From: Caldisericum exile AZM16c01
Lineage (GTDB): Bacteria; Caldisericota; Caldisericia; Caldisericales; Caldisericaceae
DNA length: 64,000 nucleotides
Assembly (NCBI RefSeq): GCF_000284335.1
Contig: NC_017096.1
Span: 372,001-436,000 of the forward strand
Direction of reading: 5' to 3'
In this document: positions 31,969 to 40,989 of the stretch, one piece after another
Layout: the number at the start of each line of letters is the position of its first letter
Position numbering within the stretch: position 1 is the stretch's first letter
Made by a program: the position numbers and the translations under genes
The notes under the pieces: model-generated
The model's input: the letters and a program-made list of their open reading frames with translations, nothing else
Told to the model about the DNA's origin: nothing
Database searches by the model: none

Positions 31969-33159
31969 ATGATTGTAAGAAAGATTGATTTTTCGTATTT
32001 TGAATGCGAACTTGAAAAAGTAAAAGTTGATAGTTTAGTGCACAATCTTTTTAAAGAGAAAAGCGAACTTATCCTTTTTAAGATATACGACCTTGATGCA
32101 AGAGGAGCAAATATTCTCAAACAGGAATTTTTAAGTGCAGGTGGAGATGTTGCACTTTCAAGGGATGTTGCAAGTTTTAGAGTAGAAAAATCAGATGCTA
32201 TATTAATTGGCACTAAGAAGGTTTACAGAAAGGTTTTAGAAAAACTTGCCTTTATGCCATATTTTGGACTGAGGGATGTTAGGGTATCTTTAGAGAAATA
32301 TCTGGAAAGTACACCACTTCCCATTTTTGAAATTAGAGGAAGACAATTTGATTTTAACAGTGAAAAACTAATAATGGGAATTCTAAATGTAACACCTGAC
32401 TCTTTCTCCGATGGCGGAAAATTTCTTAATATTGACGATGCACTTAAACATGCAGAACAAATGGTTAAAGAAGGTGCAGATATCATTGATGTTGGCGGTG
32501 AGTCAACACGACCTTACTCCGAAAGTGTTCCACTTGATGAAGAGTTGAGGCGAGTTATCCCTGTAATTGTTGCAATAAGAAAAGAGTTTCAAACTATTCC
32601 TATTTCTATAGATACATATAAGTCTAAAGTTGCAGAAGAGGCCATAAACGCTGGTGCAGATATCATTAACGATATAAGCGGTTTAAGGTTTGATCCTTTA
32701 ATGATTGATGTTGCAAAAAGGTATAACGTGCCTGTTGTTATAATGCATATAAAAGGCACACCTAAAGATATGCAGAAAAACCCAGTTTATGAGGATCTTA
32801 TGAGAGAACTTCTTCAATACTTTGAGGAGAGAATTACTTTTTTAAATTCTGTTGGTATTGATAAGATTGTAATTGACCCTGGAATTGGTTTTGGAAAAAC
32901 AAGGGAACACAATCTTGAAATACTAAATAAACTTCAAGAATTTACCATTTTTGGAAAACCAGTGCTTGTAGGTCTTTCAAGAAAGTCTTTCATTGGTCTC
33001 ACTCTTGATAATAGACCCGTTGAAGAAAGACTATACGGCACACTTGCTTCAAATATGTTTGCACTTCTTAAAGGTGCATCAATTTTAAGAGTTCACGATG
33101 TTTTACCGCATAAAGACATGATACGTATGTATAAAGCAATAGTAAGTGAGGGAAGGTAA
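31969..33159 (+). CDS. folP: Dihydropteroate synthase with N-terminal extension
   Basis: Joins p-aminobenzoate to hydroxymethyl-dihydropterin diphosphate in folate synthesis. The TIM barrel begins near residue 120 with IMGILNVTPDSFSDGG; DVGGESTRP, IDTYKSKVAEEAI, NDISGL, VVIMHIKGTP, DPGIGFGKT and VGLSRKSFIG follow in order. The first 115 or so residues are an extra domain, also seen in some clostridial and other anaerobe FolP proteins. ATG 31969 has an AAGGAGT ribosome site. folK is two genes downstream, so the stretch is partly a folate locus. Confidence 0.93.
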   Translation: MIVRKIDFSYFECELEKVKVDSLVHNLFKEKSELILFKIYDLDARGANILKQEFLSAGGDVALSRDVASFRVEKSDAILIGTKKVYRKVLEKLAFMPYFGLRDVRVSLEKYLESTPLPIFEIRGRQFDFNSEKLIMGILNVTPDSFSDGGKFLNIDDALKHAEQMVKEGADIIDVGGESTRPYSESVPLDEELRRVIPVIVAIRKEFQTIPISIDTYKSKVAEEAINAGADIINDISGLRFDPLMIDVAKRYNVPVVIMHIKGTPKDMQKNPVYEDLMRELLQYFEERITFLNSVGIDKIVIDPGIGFGKTREHNLEILNKLQEFTIFGKPVLVGLSRKSFIGLTLDNRPVEERLYGTLASNMFALLKGASILRVHDVLPHKDMIRMYKAIVSEGR

Positions 33160-33175
33160 AAAAAGGGGGACTTAA

Positions 33176-34984
33176 ATGAAAAAAGTTCTATTTTTATTCT
33201 TAGTTTTGTTATTGGTTTTTTCTTTACAAGGAGTTGTCCTTGCAAAAGATTACTATTTCCCAAAAGTTGTAGTTACGGCGTATATAAGACCCGATGGAAG
33301 TTTTGACTTTGAGGAGGCACGTACGTATAAGTTTGATGGCTCCTTCCATTGGGCTACGTATATGTTACCCAAGGAAGGATTCGATCGTATTGAAAATTTT
33401 TCAATTGAAGATGAAAGTGGTCCCTATAAATTAACACCAAACGAAACAAACGCACCAGGAACATTTACTTTTCAAGAGCAAGGGAATTCGTATTATGCAA
33501 AATTCTTTTACGATGCAACAAACACAACGAAGACATTTGTCTTTAAATATAGAGTAATTGGGGGTATAAAGACTTATAAAGATGTTGCAGATTTTTACTG
33601 GAAATTAATAGGTTCAGGTTGGGATAAAAAGACTTCCAGTTTTGAGGGTTTTGTATATTTACCTTCAACAGTAAATGAAGGTGATCTCAAAGTTTTTGGG
33701 CATGGCCCATTAAATGGGACCGTTGAAAGAATTGATGGGCAAGGCGCACATTACATCGCAACGAATGTCCCACCCAATACATTTATCGAAGCACGAGTAT
33801 TGTTTCCTTCCTACATCCTTCCAAACGCAAATATAATCCCACAGGAAAAATTAAATGATATTATGGAAGAAGAACTTGCCTGGGCAAGGCAAACAGAGGC
33901 CGAAAAATCAAAAGTTCGAACCGGACTAACAATTTTCTTTGGATGGTGGGCACTTTTTCTTGCCATATACTTATATCTTTTCTTTACCTTCGGAAAGGAA
34001 CCTAAACCTCAAAAAGATATTATTTATATGCGTGATATTCCCGAGGATTTACCTCCTGCAATCGTTGGCTATCTTATGCGCTTTGAAAATATTCTTGCAC
34101 AGGATTTTACAGCAACAATTCTCTACCTTGTTAAAAAGGGTTACATCGCACTTGAAATAAAAGAAGAGGAGAAAAACTATATCCTCTTTAAGAAAAATGT
34201 TCCTGTTACATATTTCTATAAGACGGATTTGGATCCATCAACTTTAGGGGGGCATCTATCGTTTGCATACGACTTTCTTTTTAACGTGATTTCAGAGGGA
34301 AACAGATTTGTTTCAACAGATACAATTAAAAGATTTTCCCAAAATAGAAGTAGAGTTGCCTACGATATGTTTAAACGTTTCCAAAAAACCGTCCAAAAAG
34401 AAGGGAGAGCTTTGGGCTACTTTGAAAAAAGAACTATGATTATACTTATATATTCTCTTGCACTTGCATTGTTTTCAATTGTTTCATTTTTAATTCTTTC
34501 TTCTTATGGGTTGCTTTTCTTGGTGCTTTTTTGGTATATATTTATCTTTGTTTTTGCGCTTCTATCCCTTGCGCTCAAAAAACGTACCCAACTTGGTGCT
34601 GAGAAGTATGCAGAATGGAATGGTCTTAAAAAGTTTCTATCCGACTTTTCCAATTTAAAAGAATATGCGCCTAACTCTATCGTCATTTGGGAGAACTACC
34701 TTGTTTATGCAACAACCTTTGGAATTGCTGAGAAAGTTTTAAAATATATCGAAATGAACATTGATAAGATTCCTCAAGATGAATTTTCAAGAAGTTATAT
34801 CTTTGGGAAGGCTGTAACAACATCGGGAACATTTAATTTTGCTTCGATAAATGTATTTACGACGTCTTTAAATTCAGCTATGCAAGCTTTAAGTTCAACT
34901 GCACCTGCCTCAACTGGCTCTGGCGGTGGATTCTCAGGTGGAGGTGGCGGAGGAGGTGGTGGTTCAGGTGGCGGAGCAGGTTAA
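33176..34984 (+). CDS. DUF2207-type membrane protein with glycine-rich tail
   Basis: 602 residues. An N-terminal signal peptide (MKKVLFLFLVLLLVFSL, cut after VLA) precedes an extracytoplasmic beta-rich domain typical of DUF2207, including FDGSFHWATYMLP. A membrane helix near 260 is followed by a cytoplasmic part with further helices near 425-465. The C-terminus is a low-complexity run of Gly and Ser, typical of this family. Function is unknown; such proteins are common in thermophiles and Firmicutes. Its last codons contain the start of folK. Confidence 0.82.
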   Translation: MKKVLFLFLVLLLVFSLQGVVLAKDYYFPKVVVTAYIRPDGSFDFEEARTYKFDGSFHWATYMLPKEGFDRIENFSIEDESGPYKLTPNETNAPGTFTFQEQGNSYYAKFFYDATNTTKTFVFKYRVIGGIKTYKDVADFYWKLIGSGWDKKTSSFEGFVYLPSTVNEGDLKVFGHGPLNGTVERIDGQGAHYIATNVPPNTFIEARVLFPSYILPNANIIPQEKLNDIMEEELAWARQTEAEKSKVRTGLTIFFGWWALFLAIYLYLFFTFGKEPKPQKDIIYMRDIPEDLPPAIVGYLMRFENILAQDFTATILYLVKKGYIALEIKEEEKNYILFKKNVPVTYFYKTDLDPSTLGGHLSFAYDFLFNVISEGNRFVSTDTIKRFSQNRSRVAYDMFKRFQKTVQKEGRALGYFEKRTMIILIYSLALALFSIVSFLILSSYGLLFLVLFWYIFIFVFALLSLALKKRTQLGAEKYAEWNGLKKFLSDFSNLKEYAPNSIVIWENYLVYATTFGIAEKVLKYIEMNIDKIPQDEFSRSYIFGKAVTTSGTFNFASINVFTTSLNSAMQALSSTAPASTGSGGGFSGGGGGGGGGSGGGAG

Positions 34985-35447
34985 ACACAAAGTTTTTATT
35001 GCACTTGGCTCAAACTTAGGTGATAGAGAAAAAAATATTCTCGATGCAATAAATTACATGATTGAAGAAGGTATAGACATTATAGGAATTTCTTCAATAA
35101 TTGAAACCGCTCCCTATGGGTTAACCGAGCAACCTTCATTTCTTAATTGCGTTGTTGAAGGCATTACGAATTTTTCTCCAAGGGAACTACTTTTTATTCT
35201 CCTTGATATTGAAAGGCGTCTGTTGCGTGTGCGCACTATCCGATGGGGTCCAAGAACAATTGACCTTGATATAATATTCTATGACGATTTGATTATTGAC
35301 GAACCAGATTTAAAAATTCCCCATCCAGATATGCAGAATAGAATTTTTGTTTTGAAGCCATTGTCCGAAATTGCACCTAATTTTGTCCATCCAGTTTTAA
35401 GGAAAACTATTAAAGCACTTTTAGATGAATTGGAGGAAGGAAAATAA
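34968..35447 (+). CDS. folK: 2-amino-4-hydroxy-6-hydroxymethyldihydropteridine pyrophosphokinase
   Basis: Transfers pyrophosphate from ATP to hydroxymethyl-dihydropterin, just before FolP. FIALGSNLGDREKNI opens the fold, IIETAPYG and QPSFLNCVV follow, and RWGPRTIDLDIIFYDD holds the Mg-binding aspartates; PHPDMQNRIFVL ends the core. GTG 34968 is chosen: it gives 159 residues, the family norm, and is 8 bases after GGAGGAGGTGG. That ribosome site is made of the glycine codons of the preceding gene, which it overlaps by 17 bases. An earlier GTG at 34926 would add residues read from the glycine repeat. Confidence 0.88.
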   Translation: MAEQVKHKVFIALGSNLGDREKNILDAINYMIEEGIDIIGISSIIETAPYGLTEQPSFLNCVVEGITNFSPRELLFILLDIERRLLRVRTIRWGPRTIDLDIIFYDDLIIDEPDLKIPHPDMQNRIFVLKPLSEIAPNFVHPVLRKTIKALLDELEEGK

Positions 35448-36208
35448 TGAAAATTGCAACATGGAATGTAAATTCAATCAGAAGTAGGGTAGAGCACGTT
35501 TTAATGCTTTTGAAAGATAATGAGGTTGATATTTTGGGTATTCAAGAATTGAAAACGGAAGAAAAGAATTTTCCTTTTAAAGATTTCGAATCACTTGGGT
35601 ATTATGTGGAAGCCTTTGGTCAAAAGGCATATAACGGTGTTGCGCTTATTTCAAAATTTCCTTTTGAAAGTATCACAAAAAACGTTCTCAATGATACTGA
35701 AGCAAGGACAATTGTAGGTATTGTAAAAGGACTTCACATCCTTAATGTATATTTTCCTCACGGAGGAGAATACGGCTCTGAAAAATTTTTCTACAAACTT
35801 GAGTTTTACCAAAAGATTAAAAATTACATCCTTAAAAATAATCTTTTGGATGTTGATTTTATCCTTATGGGAGATTTTAATGTTGCAAAAGAGCCAATTG
35901 ACGTGTGGGATCCTGTGATGCTTGATGGCACTATTGGTTTTATGAAGGAAGAGCGTGAAGCAATTTCTGACCTTATGAGTATTGGGCTTGTTGATGCGTT
36001 CAGACATTTTAATCCTGATGTTCAGGAGTTTACTTGGTGGGATTATACGAGCGGAAGTTTTAGGAGAAATTGGGGTATGCGCATTGATTATATCCTTGTC
36101 TCAAAGAGTATGCTGCCAAAATTACAAAATTGCTATATTGAAAAAACATTTAGAAAATTAGAAAAGCCATCAGACCACGTGCCTGTGGTTTTAGAAATTT
36201 CCGTTTAG
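35447..36208 (+). CDS. xth: Exodeoxyribonuclease III / AP endonuclease
   Basis: Mg-dependent repair nuclease of the ExoIII/APE family. Motifs in order: MKIATWNVNSIRSR, DILGIQELKTEE (metal-binding glutamate), GDFNVAKEPIDVWDP (Asp/Asn catalytic pair), MRIDYILVS and SDHVPVVLEI (catalytic histidine). 253 residues is typical. Start shares one base with the folK stop (TAATG), so translation is coupled. Confidence 0.94.
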   Translation: MKIATWNVNSIRSRVEHVLMLLKDNEVDILGIQELKTEEKNFPFKDFESLGYYVEAFGQKAYNGVALISKFPFESITKNVLNDTEARTIVGIVKGLHILNVYFPHGGEYGSEKFFYKLEFYQKIKNYILKNNLLDVDFILMGDFNVAKEPIDVWDPVMLDGTIGFMKEEREAISDLMSIGLVDAFRHFNPDVQEFTWWDYTSGSFRRNWGMRIDYILVSKSMLPKLQNCYIEKTFRKLEKPSDHVPVVLEISV

Positions 36209-36222
36209 AAAGGAGAAAAGAT

Positions 36223-36987
36223 ATGTACGAAAAAGATTTTATTGTCGACCTTACAAAGAAAACAGGATTGATAATAAAGGAGAATTTTAGAAAGCACCTT
36301 GATGTGGAATTAAAAGGACCAAGGGACCTTGTTACAAATGTTGATAAATACATCGATAACTTTGTGCGCGAAAGTATCCTGAAGGCTTTCCCAGGGTATG
36401 GAGTTATTACGGAAGAAAACAAAGACTTAAATGAACTATCAAGCAGGAAGTTTATAATTGACCCTCTTGATGGGACAACGAATTTTGTGAAAGGTTATCC
36501 TCAGGTTGCAGTTTCTATTGCACTAATGGAAGATTCTGAAATAACTTTTGGTGTTGTGTATAATCCAATCCTCGAGGAATTGTTTATAGGAGAATTGGGG
36601 AAGGGTGCAACGCTGAACGGTGAAGCGATACATGTTTCAAAAACTTCCGATTTTAAAGATGCACTTATCGTAACTGGGTTTGTCTATAAAGAAAGAAATG
36701 AAAATACCTACAAGAGTTTTGAAAGAATCTTAAGTGAGGCACTTTCAGTTAGATGTGATGGAAGTGCTGCACTTGACCTTGCGCACGTTGCAATGGGTAT
36801 TTTTGATGGCTATTACCAAAAGGGCATCCATATTTGGGATATTGCGGCAGGTTCTTTAATTGTGAAAGAGGCAGGAGGGCTTGTTACGACATTTAAAGGC
36901 AATAGAGAATTCTCATTTTCTGGTGAAATTCTTGCAACAAATGGCCTTTTGCATGAAAAGATGGTCGAGTTTATAAAAAGTGTTTAA
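36223..36987 (+). CDS. Inositol monophosphatase-family phosphatase
   Basis: 254 residues of the IMPase/FBPase superfamily. Metal ligands are visible: E64-E65 in VITEEN, and D80, D83 in IDPLDGTTNFVKG; the third site is WDIAAGSLIVKEAGG. Could act on inositol-1-phosphate, NADP(H), fructose-1,6-bisphosphate or PAP; the sequence alone does not decide. It shares stop-codon bases with the convergent degV gene (overlap 36984-36987). Confidence 0.9.
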   Translation: MYEKDFIVDLTKKTGLIIKENFRKHLDVELKGPRDLVTNVDKYIDNFVRESILKAFPGYGVITEENKDLNELSSRKFIIDPLDGTTNFVKGYPQVAVSIALMEDSEITFGVVYNPILEELFIGELGKGATLNGEAIHVSKTSDFKDALIVTGFVYKERNENTYKSFERILSEALSVRCDGSAALDLAHVAMGIFDGYYQKGIHIWDIAAGSLIVKEAGGLVTTFKGNREFSFSGEILATNGLLHEKMVEFIKSV

Positions 36988-37817
36988 CTTTTTCCAAGGA
37001 TTCCTATGCCAATCCACTCAGGCCCACCATAGACGCCAATAACTGCACCGCAAAGCAATTTTTCAACCGGCACCTTTGAGATTTCTTTTACCTTCTCTTC
37101 AAACTCTTCTACATCTTTATTAATACCGTGAATTATTGCAAGTCTTTCGATGCCTTTTGTTTCATTGATTTCTTTTATGAATTTTAGAAGCACTTCTTTT
37201 GCCCTGTTTAACGATCTTGCAACGCTTTCAATTTTTACCTCCCCATTCGTAAAAGAAAGCACAGGTTTTATGTTTAAGATTTCTCCAAGTAGCCCTTCTG
37301 CTTTGTTGAGTCTTCCCCCTTCAACAAGATACCTTAGGTGATATAGCACAAATCTATTATATATTCTATTTGTTGCATTTAGAGTTTCTTTGTAAACTTC
37401 ATCAAAATGAAAACCTTTTTCTATGAGTGAAATTGCATATTCTGCCAAAAATCTAATCGAAAAAGTTGTACTCATCGAATCGACAATTTTTATTTTGTCA
37501 GTTTTAAGTGCTTCAATTGCAATTCTTGCAGAATTTATGGTTCCTGAAATTTTTTGTGAAAGGTGAATTGAAATAATTTCATGTCCTTCCTCAATAAGTG
37601 GCTTGTAAACTTCAATAAAATCTTGCGGTGATGGTTGCGAAGTCTTTGGGAGTTCATTTGTCGTTGTAAGTCTTCTGTAAAATTCATCTATGGATATATT
37701 TGTTTCTTTGAACTCTTCGCTTCCAAACCTTATTTTAAGTGGCACAACCTTTATATCGTACTTTTCTATAATATCTTTTGGGATATAACCCGTTGAATCT
37801 ACGACAATCTTAATCAT
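36984..37817 (-). CDS. DegV-family fatty-acid-binding protein
   Basis: 277 residues. MIKIVVDSTGYIP at the start, TSQPSPQDFIEVYKPLIEEGHEIISIHLS split by the usual turn, and IVDSMSTTFSIRFLAEYA are DegV landmarks; LRYLVEGGRLNKAEG is the conserved lid region. Family members bind a fatty acid (FakB in Staphylococcus hands it to FakA kinase). No fakA is nearby. ATG 37817 has a strong AAGGAGGT site. Confidence 0.9.
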   Translation of the reverse strand: MIKIVVDSTGYIPKDIIEKYDIKVVPLKIRFGSEEFKETNISIDEFYRRLTTTNELPKTSQPSPQDFIEVYKPLIEEGHEIISIHLSQKISGTINSARIAIEALKTDKIKIVDSMSTTFSIRFLAEYAISLIEKGFHFDEVYKETLNATNRIYNRFVLYHLRYLVEGGRLNKAEGLLGEILNIKPVLSFTNGEVKIESVARSLNRAKEVLLKFIKEINETKGIERLAIIHGINKDVEEFEEKVKEISKVPVEKLLCGAVIGVYGGPEWIGIGILGKS

Positions 37818-38445
37818 ATTAACCTCCTTAAGGCAAGTATATAAATCCTAAATTGAGCAATTTTATAGCTCTAACAAGTTTTATTACTTTTTAAAAATTT
37901 TGCAAGTTTTTAGGCATATATTTCTATTTGCATATTTTAACTGTGATTGTGGTATTTTAAGGAAGTTTTGTGATCTTTATGTATTTTAAACACGAATGTT
38001 TGTTAAAATTTGAGAAAACATATTTTGCTTCTGTTTATAGTCAGTGGTTTTATATATCTTTTCCGAAGTAAAGTTGGGTTTATCTTCTCCCAGTTATGAA
38101 AGGCTTCGAACATGATTTTTCTCTTTGTGTTGCATTGTAAATGAATATCTTCATAACTATTATGGAACATCTATTTATAAGTAATCTTATTTGGTATATT
38201 TCTTTTGACTGATTCATAGAGAAAGATTATTAAGACTATTGAATAGAGTTTGTATACTTCTTAAGTAAGTTGTATTTAAATAAGTTGTATTGTGAGCCTG
38301 TTGTTTAAGTAAAAAGTGATCAAGGCCCTGAGGTTGTTCAGATTGGAAAAATTCACACTAAATTCACAAAATTGAAATAATATAAAAGAATGGTAAAAAA
38401 GTGAAGAGCAAAAAAAGTATGATTTTGTAAAGCGTTCTTTTGAAC
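37818..38445. other. AT-rich gap with no supported gene
   Basis: About 630 bases between degV and the next gene. No RNA gene or repeat family was recognised. Seen in it: a 55-codon minus-strand frame (38003-38170) without a ribosome site, two copies of TAAGTTGTATT near 38260-38292, and TTCACA repeats near 38352-38368. A promoter follows at 38446. Confidence 0.6.
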
Positions 38446-38474
38446 TTGTGAATTTGCGAAAAATATGGTAAACT
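38446..38474 (+). promoter_or_regulatory. Promoter of the unknown gene-yabE-ksgA group
   Basis: -35 TTGTGA (38446-38451), 17-bp spacer, -10 TAAACT (38469-38474) with TGG just before it (extended -10). TSS near 38481; AGGAAGG ribosome site follows before ATG 38498. Confidence 0.55.
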
Positions 38475-38497
38475 AAAGAGTTTAGGAAGGTGAGAAA

Positions 38498-39160
38498 ATG
38501 AAAATAAAGACTTTAAATGGAGCCTTGATGTTTGCAAAAAATGTAATAAAAAAATATTTTGGGGAGATAGTTTTGAGGGTGGCTACAATTGAAAAAAGGG
38601 TAGCAATTTTAGAGACTAAATATTCATTATTTTTGCTCTACTTTGTTGAAGGTGTTGATAAGGGTTTTAAACAGGCATTTCCAGAAATTGCAAGGCAGAT
38701 CATGTGGGACGAGGGCATCAAGATAAGTAAAAAAATAATTCTTGAATTTTTAAACAGACCAAATCCTGAACACAAGAAACTTTCTGTTCTTATTGTTCTT
38801 CCAACAAAGGATATGTACCAAATTTCACCATCTTCGTTAGTAAACTTTTGCGAGCTTGCACGCCTTGAAGTTGAAGAGAATGGTGTGTACTATTTCTTTC
38901 CAACGATATTCTTAAAGAAAATTGAGGGTAACATTACGCAAAAAGAAACTCGCACCAGAGACAAACTATCTCTTATTTCCCAAATCAATTCTTTAGATGA
39001 TTTTGACTCTGAGGATCTGGAGCAAACTGCATCTTTCAAGGACTTTGATGTGGATTTCCTTGGAGAGATTGTAAGAAGTTTAAGGAGTATTGAAGAAAAA
39101 CTCGAATCAATTGAAAATTTAATTAAGAAAAGGAGTGATTATGGTGGAAAAGGTAATTAA
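38498..39160 (+). CDS. Uncharacterised 220-residue protein
   Basis: I do not recognise the family. It is soluble and rich in Lys and Glu. Residues 25-60 look helical (VLRVATIEKRVAILETKY), the middle is a mixed alpha/beta part with KKLSVLIVLPTKDMYQISPSSL, and the end (EIVRSLRSIEEKLESIENLIKK) is a predicted coiled coil. It starts with its own promoter and a good ribosome site, and its end overlaps the yabE-like gene by 20 bases, so it probably belongs with that cell-envelope gene and ksgA. A regulatory role is a guess only. Confidence 0.7.
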   Translation: MKIKTLNGALMFAKNVIKKYFGEIVLRVATIEKRVAILETKYSLFLLYFVEGVDKGFKQAFPEIARQIMWDEGIKISKKIILEFLNRPNPEHKKLSVLIVLPTKDMYQISPSSLVNFCELARLEVEENGVYYFFPTIFLKKIEGNITQKETRTRDKLSLISQINSLDDFDSEDLEQTASFKDFDVDFLGEIVRSLRSIEEKLESIENLIKKRSDYGGKGN

Positions 39161-40124
39161 AAGTTTGGTTATAACAATATTTCTTACCTTCACCTTCCTT
39201 ATTTCTTTTGGACACGTATATACAATAAGCGATACCGGGAATGATAAAATTTATCAGGTTCTTTCTTTTAAGGAACTTACCGTATCAGAGGTTTTGTCAA
39301 AGGCAAACTTAACAACGCGAAGCGAAGATATTGTTATACCAGATTTAAACGAATCTCTTGACTCCGGAAAAATAACTGTTATGCGCTCTCGTCCCATAAA
39401 AGTTACAATTGATAAGCAGACCAAAACTTACTACACAACAAAAGTAATTGTTTCAGATTTTCTCAATGAAATTGGGGTGAAGTTGGGGCCAAAGGATTAT
39501 ATAAATATTCCTTTGAATGGTGAATTAAATACAGGACAGGTTATTATTAAAAGATACCTCGAAAGGGAAAAGGTTGTAAAGGAGAGTATTCCGTATAAGA
39601 CCGTCTATGTAGAGGATCCAATGGTTGCAAGCGGAATGGTTTACCTAAGACAAGCAGGACAAGACGGTATAAAAGAACTTCACTATAAGGAAATCTATTT
39701 TGGTGGAGATAAAATAAGAGAAGATTTTGCCTTCGAAAAAATTACAAAGATGCCCACAACAGAAACCTATGTCAAAGGCACCGCAAAGCCCCCTAATAAC
39801 TATGTTAAGTCTTTTTATGTCATTGCAACTGCTTACTCTCCAACTGTAGCAGAAACCGATTCAAATCCGTGGATGACTGCATCAGGTTTAAGGAGTGGCT
39901 TTGGTGTTGTTGCGGTTGATCCTACAGTGATTCCAATGGGAACACTTCTCTATGTTGAAGGTTATGGTTATGCGGTTGCAGGAGATACAGGTGGTGCAAT
40001 AAAAGGCAATAAGATTGATGTTTTCTTTTATTACCCATATGAAGCAAGTAGATGGGGTATAAGAAAAGTAAAGGTCTACATTCTTGATGGCAAATGGAAA
40101 TTTCAAGGGAAGTTAAATTACTGA
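39141..40124 (+). CDS. YabE-like protein: DUF348 repeats, G5 and 3D domains
   Basis: 327 residues. An N-terminal hydrophobic segment (signal or anchor, residues about 5-25) is followed by two DUF348-type segments (TVSEVLSKANL..., KVIVSDFLNEIGV...), a G5-like domain (EKVVKESIPYKTVY) and a C-terminal 3D domain whose three aspartates are in AVDPTVIP, AGDTGG and NKIDVFF. Such Rpf-like proteins cut or bind peptidoglycan. ATG 39141 is preferred over GTG 39135 because of AGGAG at 39131. Overlaps ksgA by 31 bases; Bacillus has yabE-rnmV-ksgA, and rnmV is missing here. Confidence 0.85.
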   Translation: MVEKVIKSLVITIFLTFTFLISFGHVYTISDTGNDKIYQVLSFKELTVSEVLSKANLTTRSEDIVIPDLNESLDSGKITVMRSRPIKVTIDKQTKTYYTTKVIVSDFLNEIGVKLGPKDYINIPLNGELNTGQVIIKRYLEREKVVKESIPYKTVYVEDPMVASGMVYLRQAGQDGIKELHYKEIYFGGDKIREDFAFEKITKMPTTETYVKGTAKPPNNYVKSFYVIATAYSPTVAETDSNPWMTASGLRSGFGVVAVDPTVIPMGTLLYVEGYGYAVAGDTGGAIKGNKIDVFFYYPYEASRWGIRKVKVYILDGKWKFQGKLNY

Positions 40125-40903
40125 TTGATAAGTACAACTTCAAGGCGTCCAAAAGGTTAGGGCAGAACTTTCTTGTTTCTTCTTCTGCCCTAAATTTTAT
40201 TGTTGAAGCACTTACTCCGTCAAAAGATAAATCATATATAGAAGTAGGTCCTGGCTTTGCCTTTTTGACAAAAAGCGTTGCACAATTTTCAAGGCACATC
40301 TATGCAATAGAATTGGATAAGCGATTTGAACCGTTTTATAATGAAAATCCAATTCAAAATGTTACCTTTATTTTAGGCGATGCTCTTTCAATTGATTTCA
40401 ACCAGTTTGATGCAACAGAAATTTATGGAAACATTCCTTACTATATCACTTCCGATCTTATTATAAAAGTTGCAAAATCAAAACTAAAGCGTGCGGTATT
40501 CCTTGTTCAGGATGAATTTGCAAAAAGATTGATTTCAAATGTTTCAACAAAAGAATATGGTTCGATAACGGTATTTACAAAATTTTTCTTTGAGGTTAGT
40601 TTCCTTAAGCGTTTTCCGCCAAGTTTTTTTATCCCAAGGCCTGATGTCTACTCCTCACTTATTGAGTTAAAAAGAATAAGAGAGTTTAATCCTGTATACG
40701 AGGATTTCTTGCAGTTTGTTCACAGGGCATTTACCCAAAGAAGAAAGAAACTTTTAACAACTTTAAAGGCGTCTTACAATTTTGATTTTTCGAAAGTCTT
40801 TAGTGAAATTGGTTTAACTGAAAATGCGCGTGCAGAAGATGTTTCTGTAGATGAGTTTTTTACAATTTACATGGCGTTTGCGAAACAGAATACAAAATCA
40901 TAA
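40094..40903 (+). CDS. rsmA: 16S rRNA dimethyladenosine transferase
   Basis: RsmA (KsgA) dimethylates A1518 and A1519 of 16S rRNA. SKRLGQNFLV near residue 19 is the N-terminal signature, EVGPGFAFLTK the SAM site, and GNIPYYITS the catalytic NIPY motif. The C-terminal AFTQRRKKLLTTL is also conserved. 269 residues is typical. ATG 40094 lies inside the end of the yabE-like gene. Confidence 0.95.
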   Translation: MEISREVKLLIDKYNFKASKRLGQNFLVSSSALNFIVEALTPSKDKSYIEVGPGFAFLTKSVAQFSRHIYAIELDKRFEPFYNENPIQNVTFILGDALSIDFNQFDATEIYGNIPYYITSDLIIKVAKSKLKRAVFLVQDEFAKRLISNVSTKEYGSITVFTKFFFEVSFLKRFPPSFFIPRPDVYSSLIELKRIREFNPVYEDFLQFVHRAFTQRRKKLLTTLKASYNFDFSKVFSEIGLTENARAEDVSVDEFFTIYMAFAKQNTKS

Positions 40904-40912
40904 GTAAATACT

Positions 40913-40941
40913 TTTCAATTTTACGTAATTTGTATTATAAT
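40913..40941 (+). promoter_or_regulatory. Possible gcvH-gcvP promoter
   Basis: A perfect TATAAT at 40936-40941 lies 17 bases after TTTCAA, a poor -35. TSS near 40948 would leave a leader of about 40 nt, too short for a glycine riboswitch. Confidence 0.4.
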
Positions 40942-40989
40942 TTTTTGGCTAAGTAGCGTAAATTAAACTACACTTTAAGGAGGTAGAGA

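Noticed and set aside
34920-34980. GC-rich simple repeat as a regulatory or mobile element
   Set aside because: It is the in-frame glycine-rich tail of the DUF2207 protein.
38003-38170. 55-codon minus-strand frame (MFHNSYEDIHLQ...)
   Set aside because: No ribosome site or promoter, no recognisable family; may be a remnant or chance frame.
40942-40989. Glycine riboswitch before gcvH
   Set aside because: The leader is about 40 nt, far too short, and no typical stems are seen.
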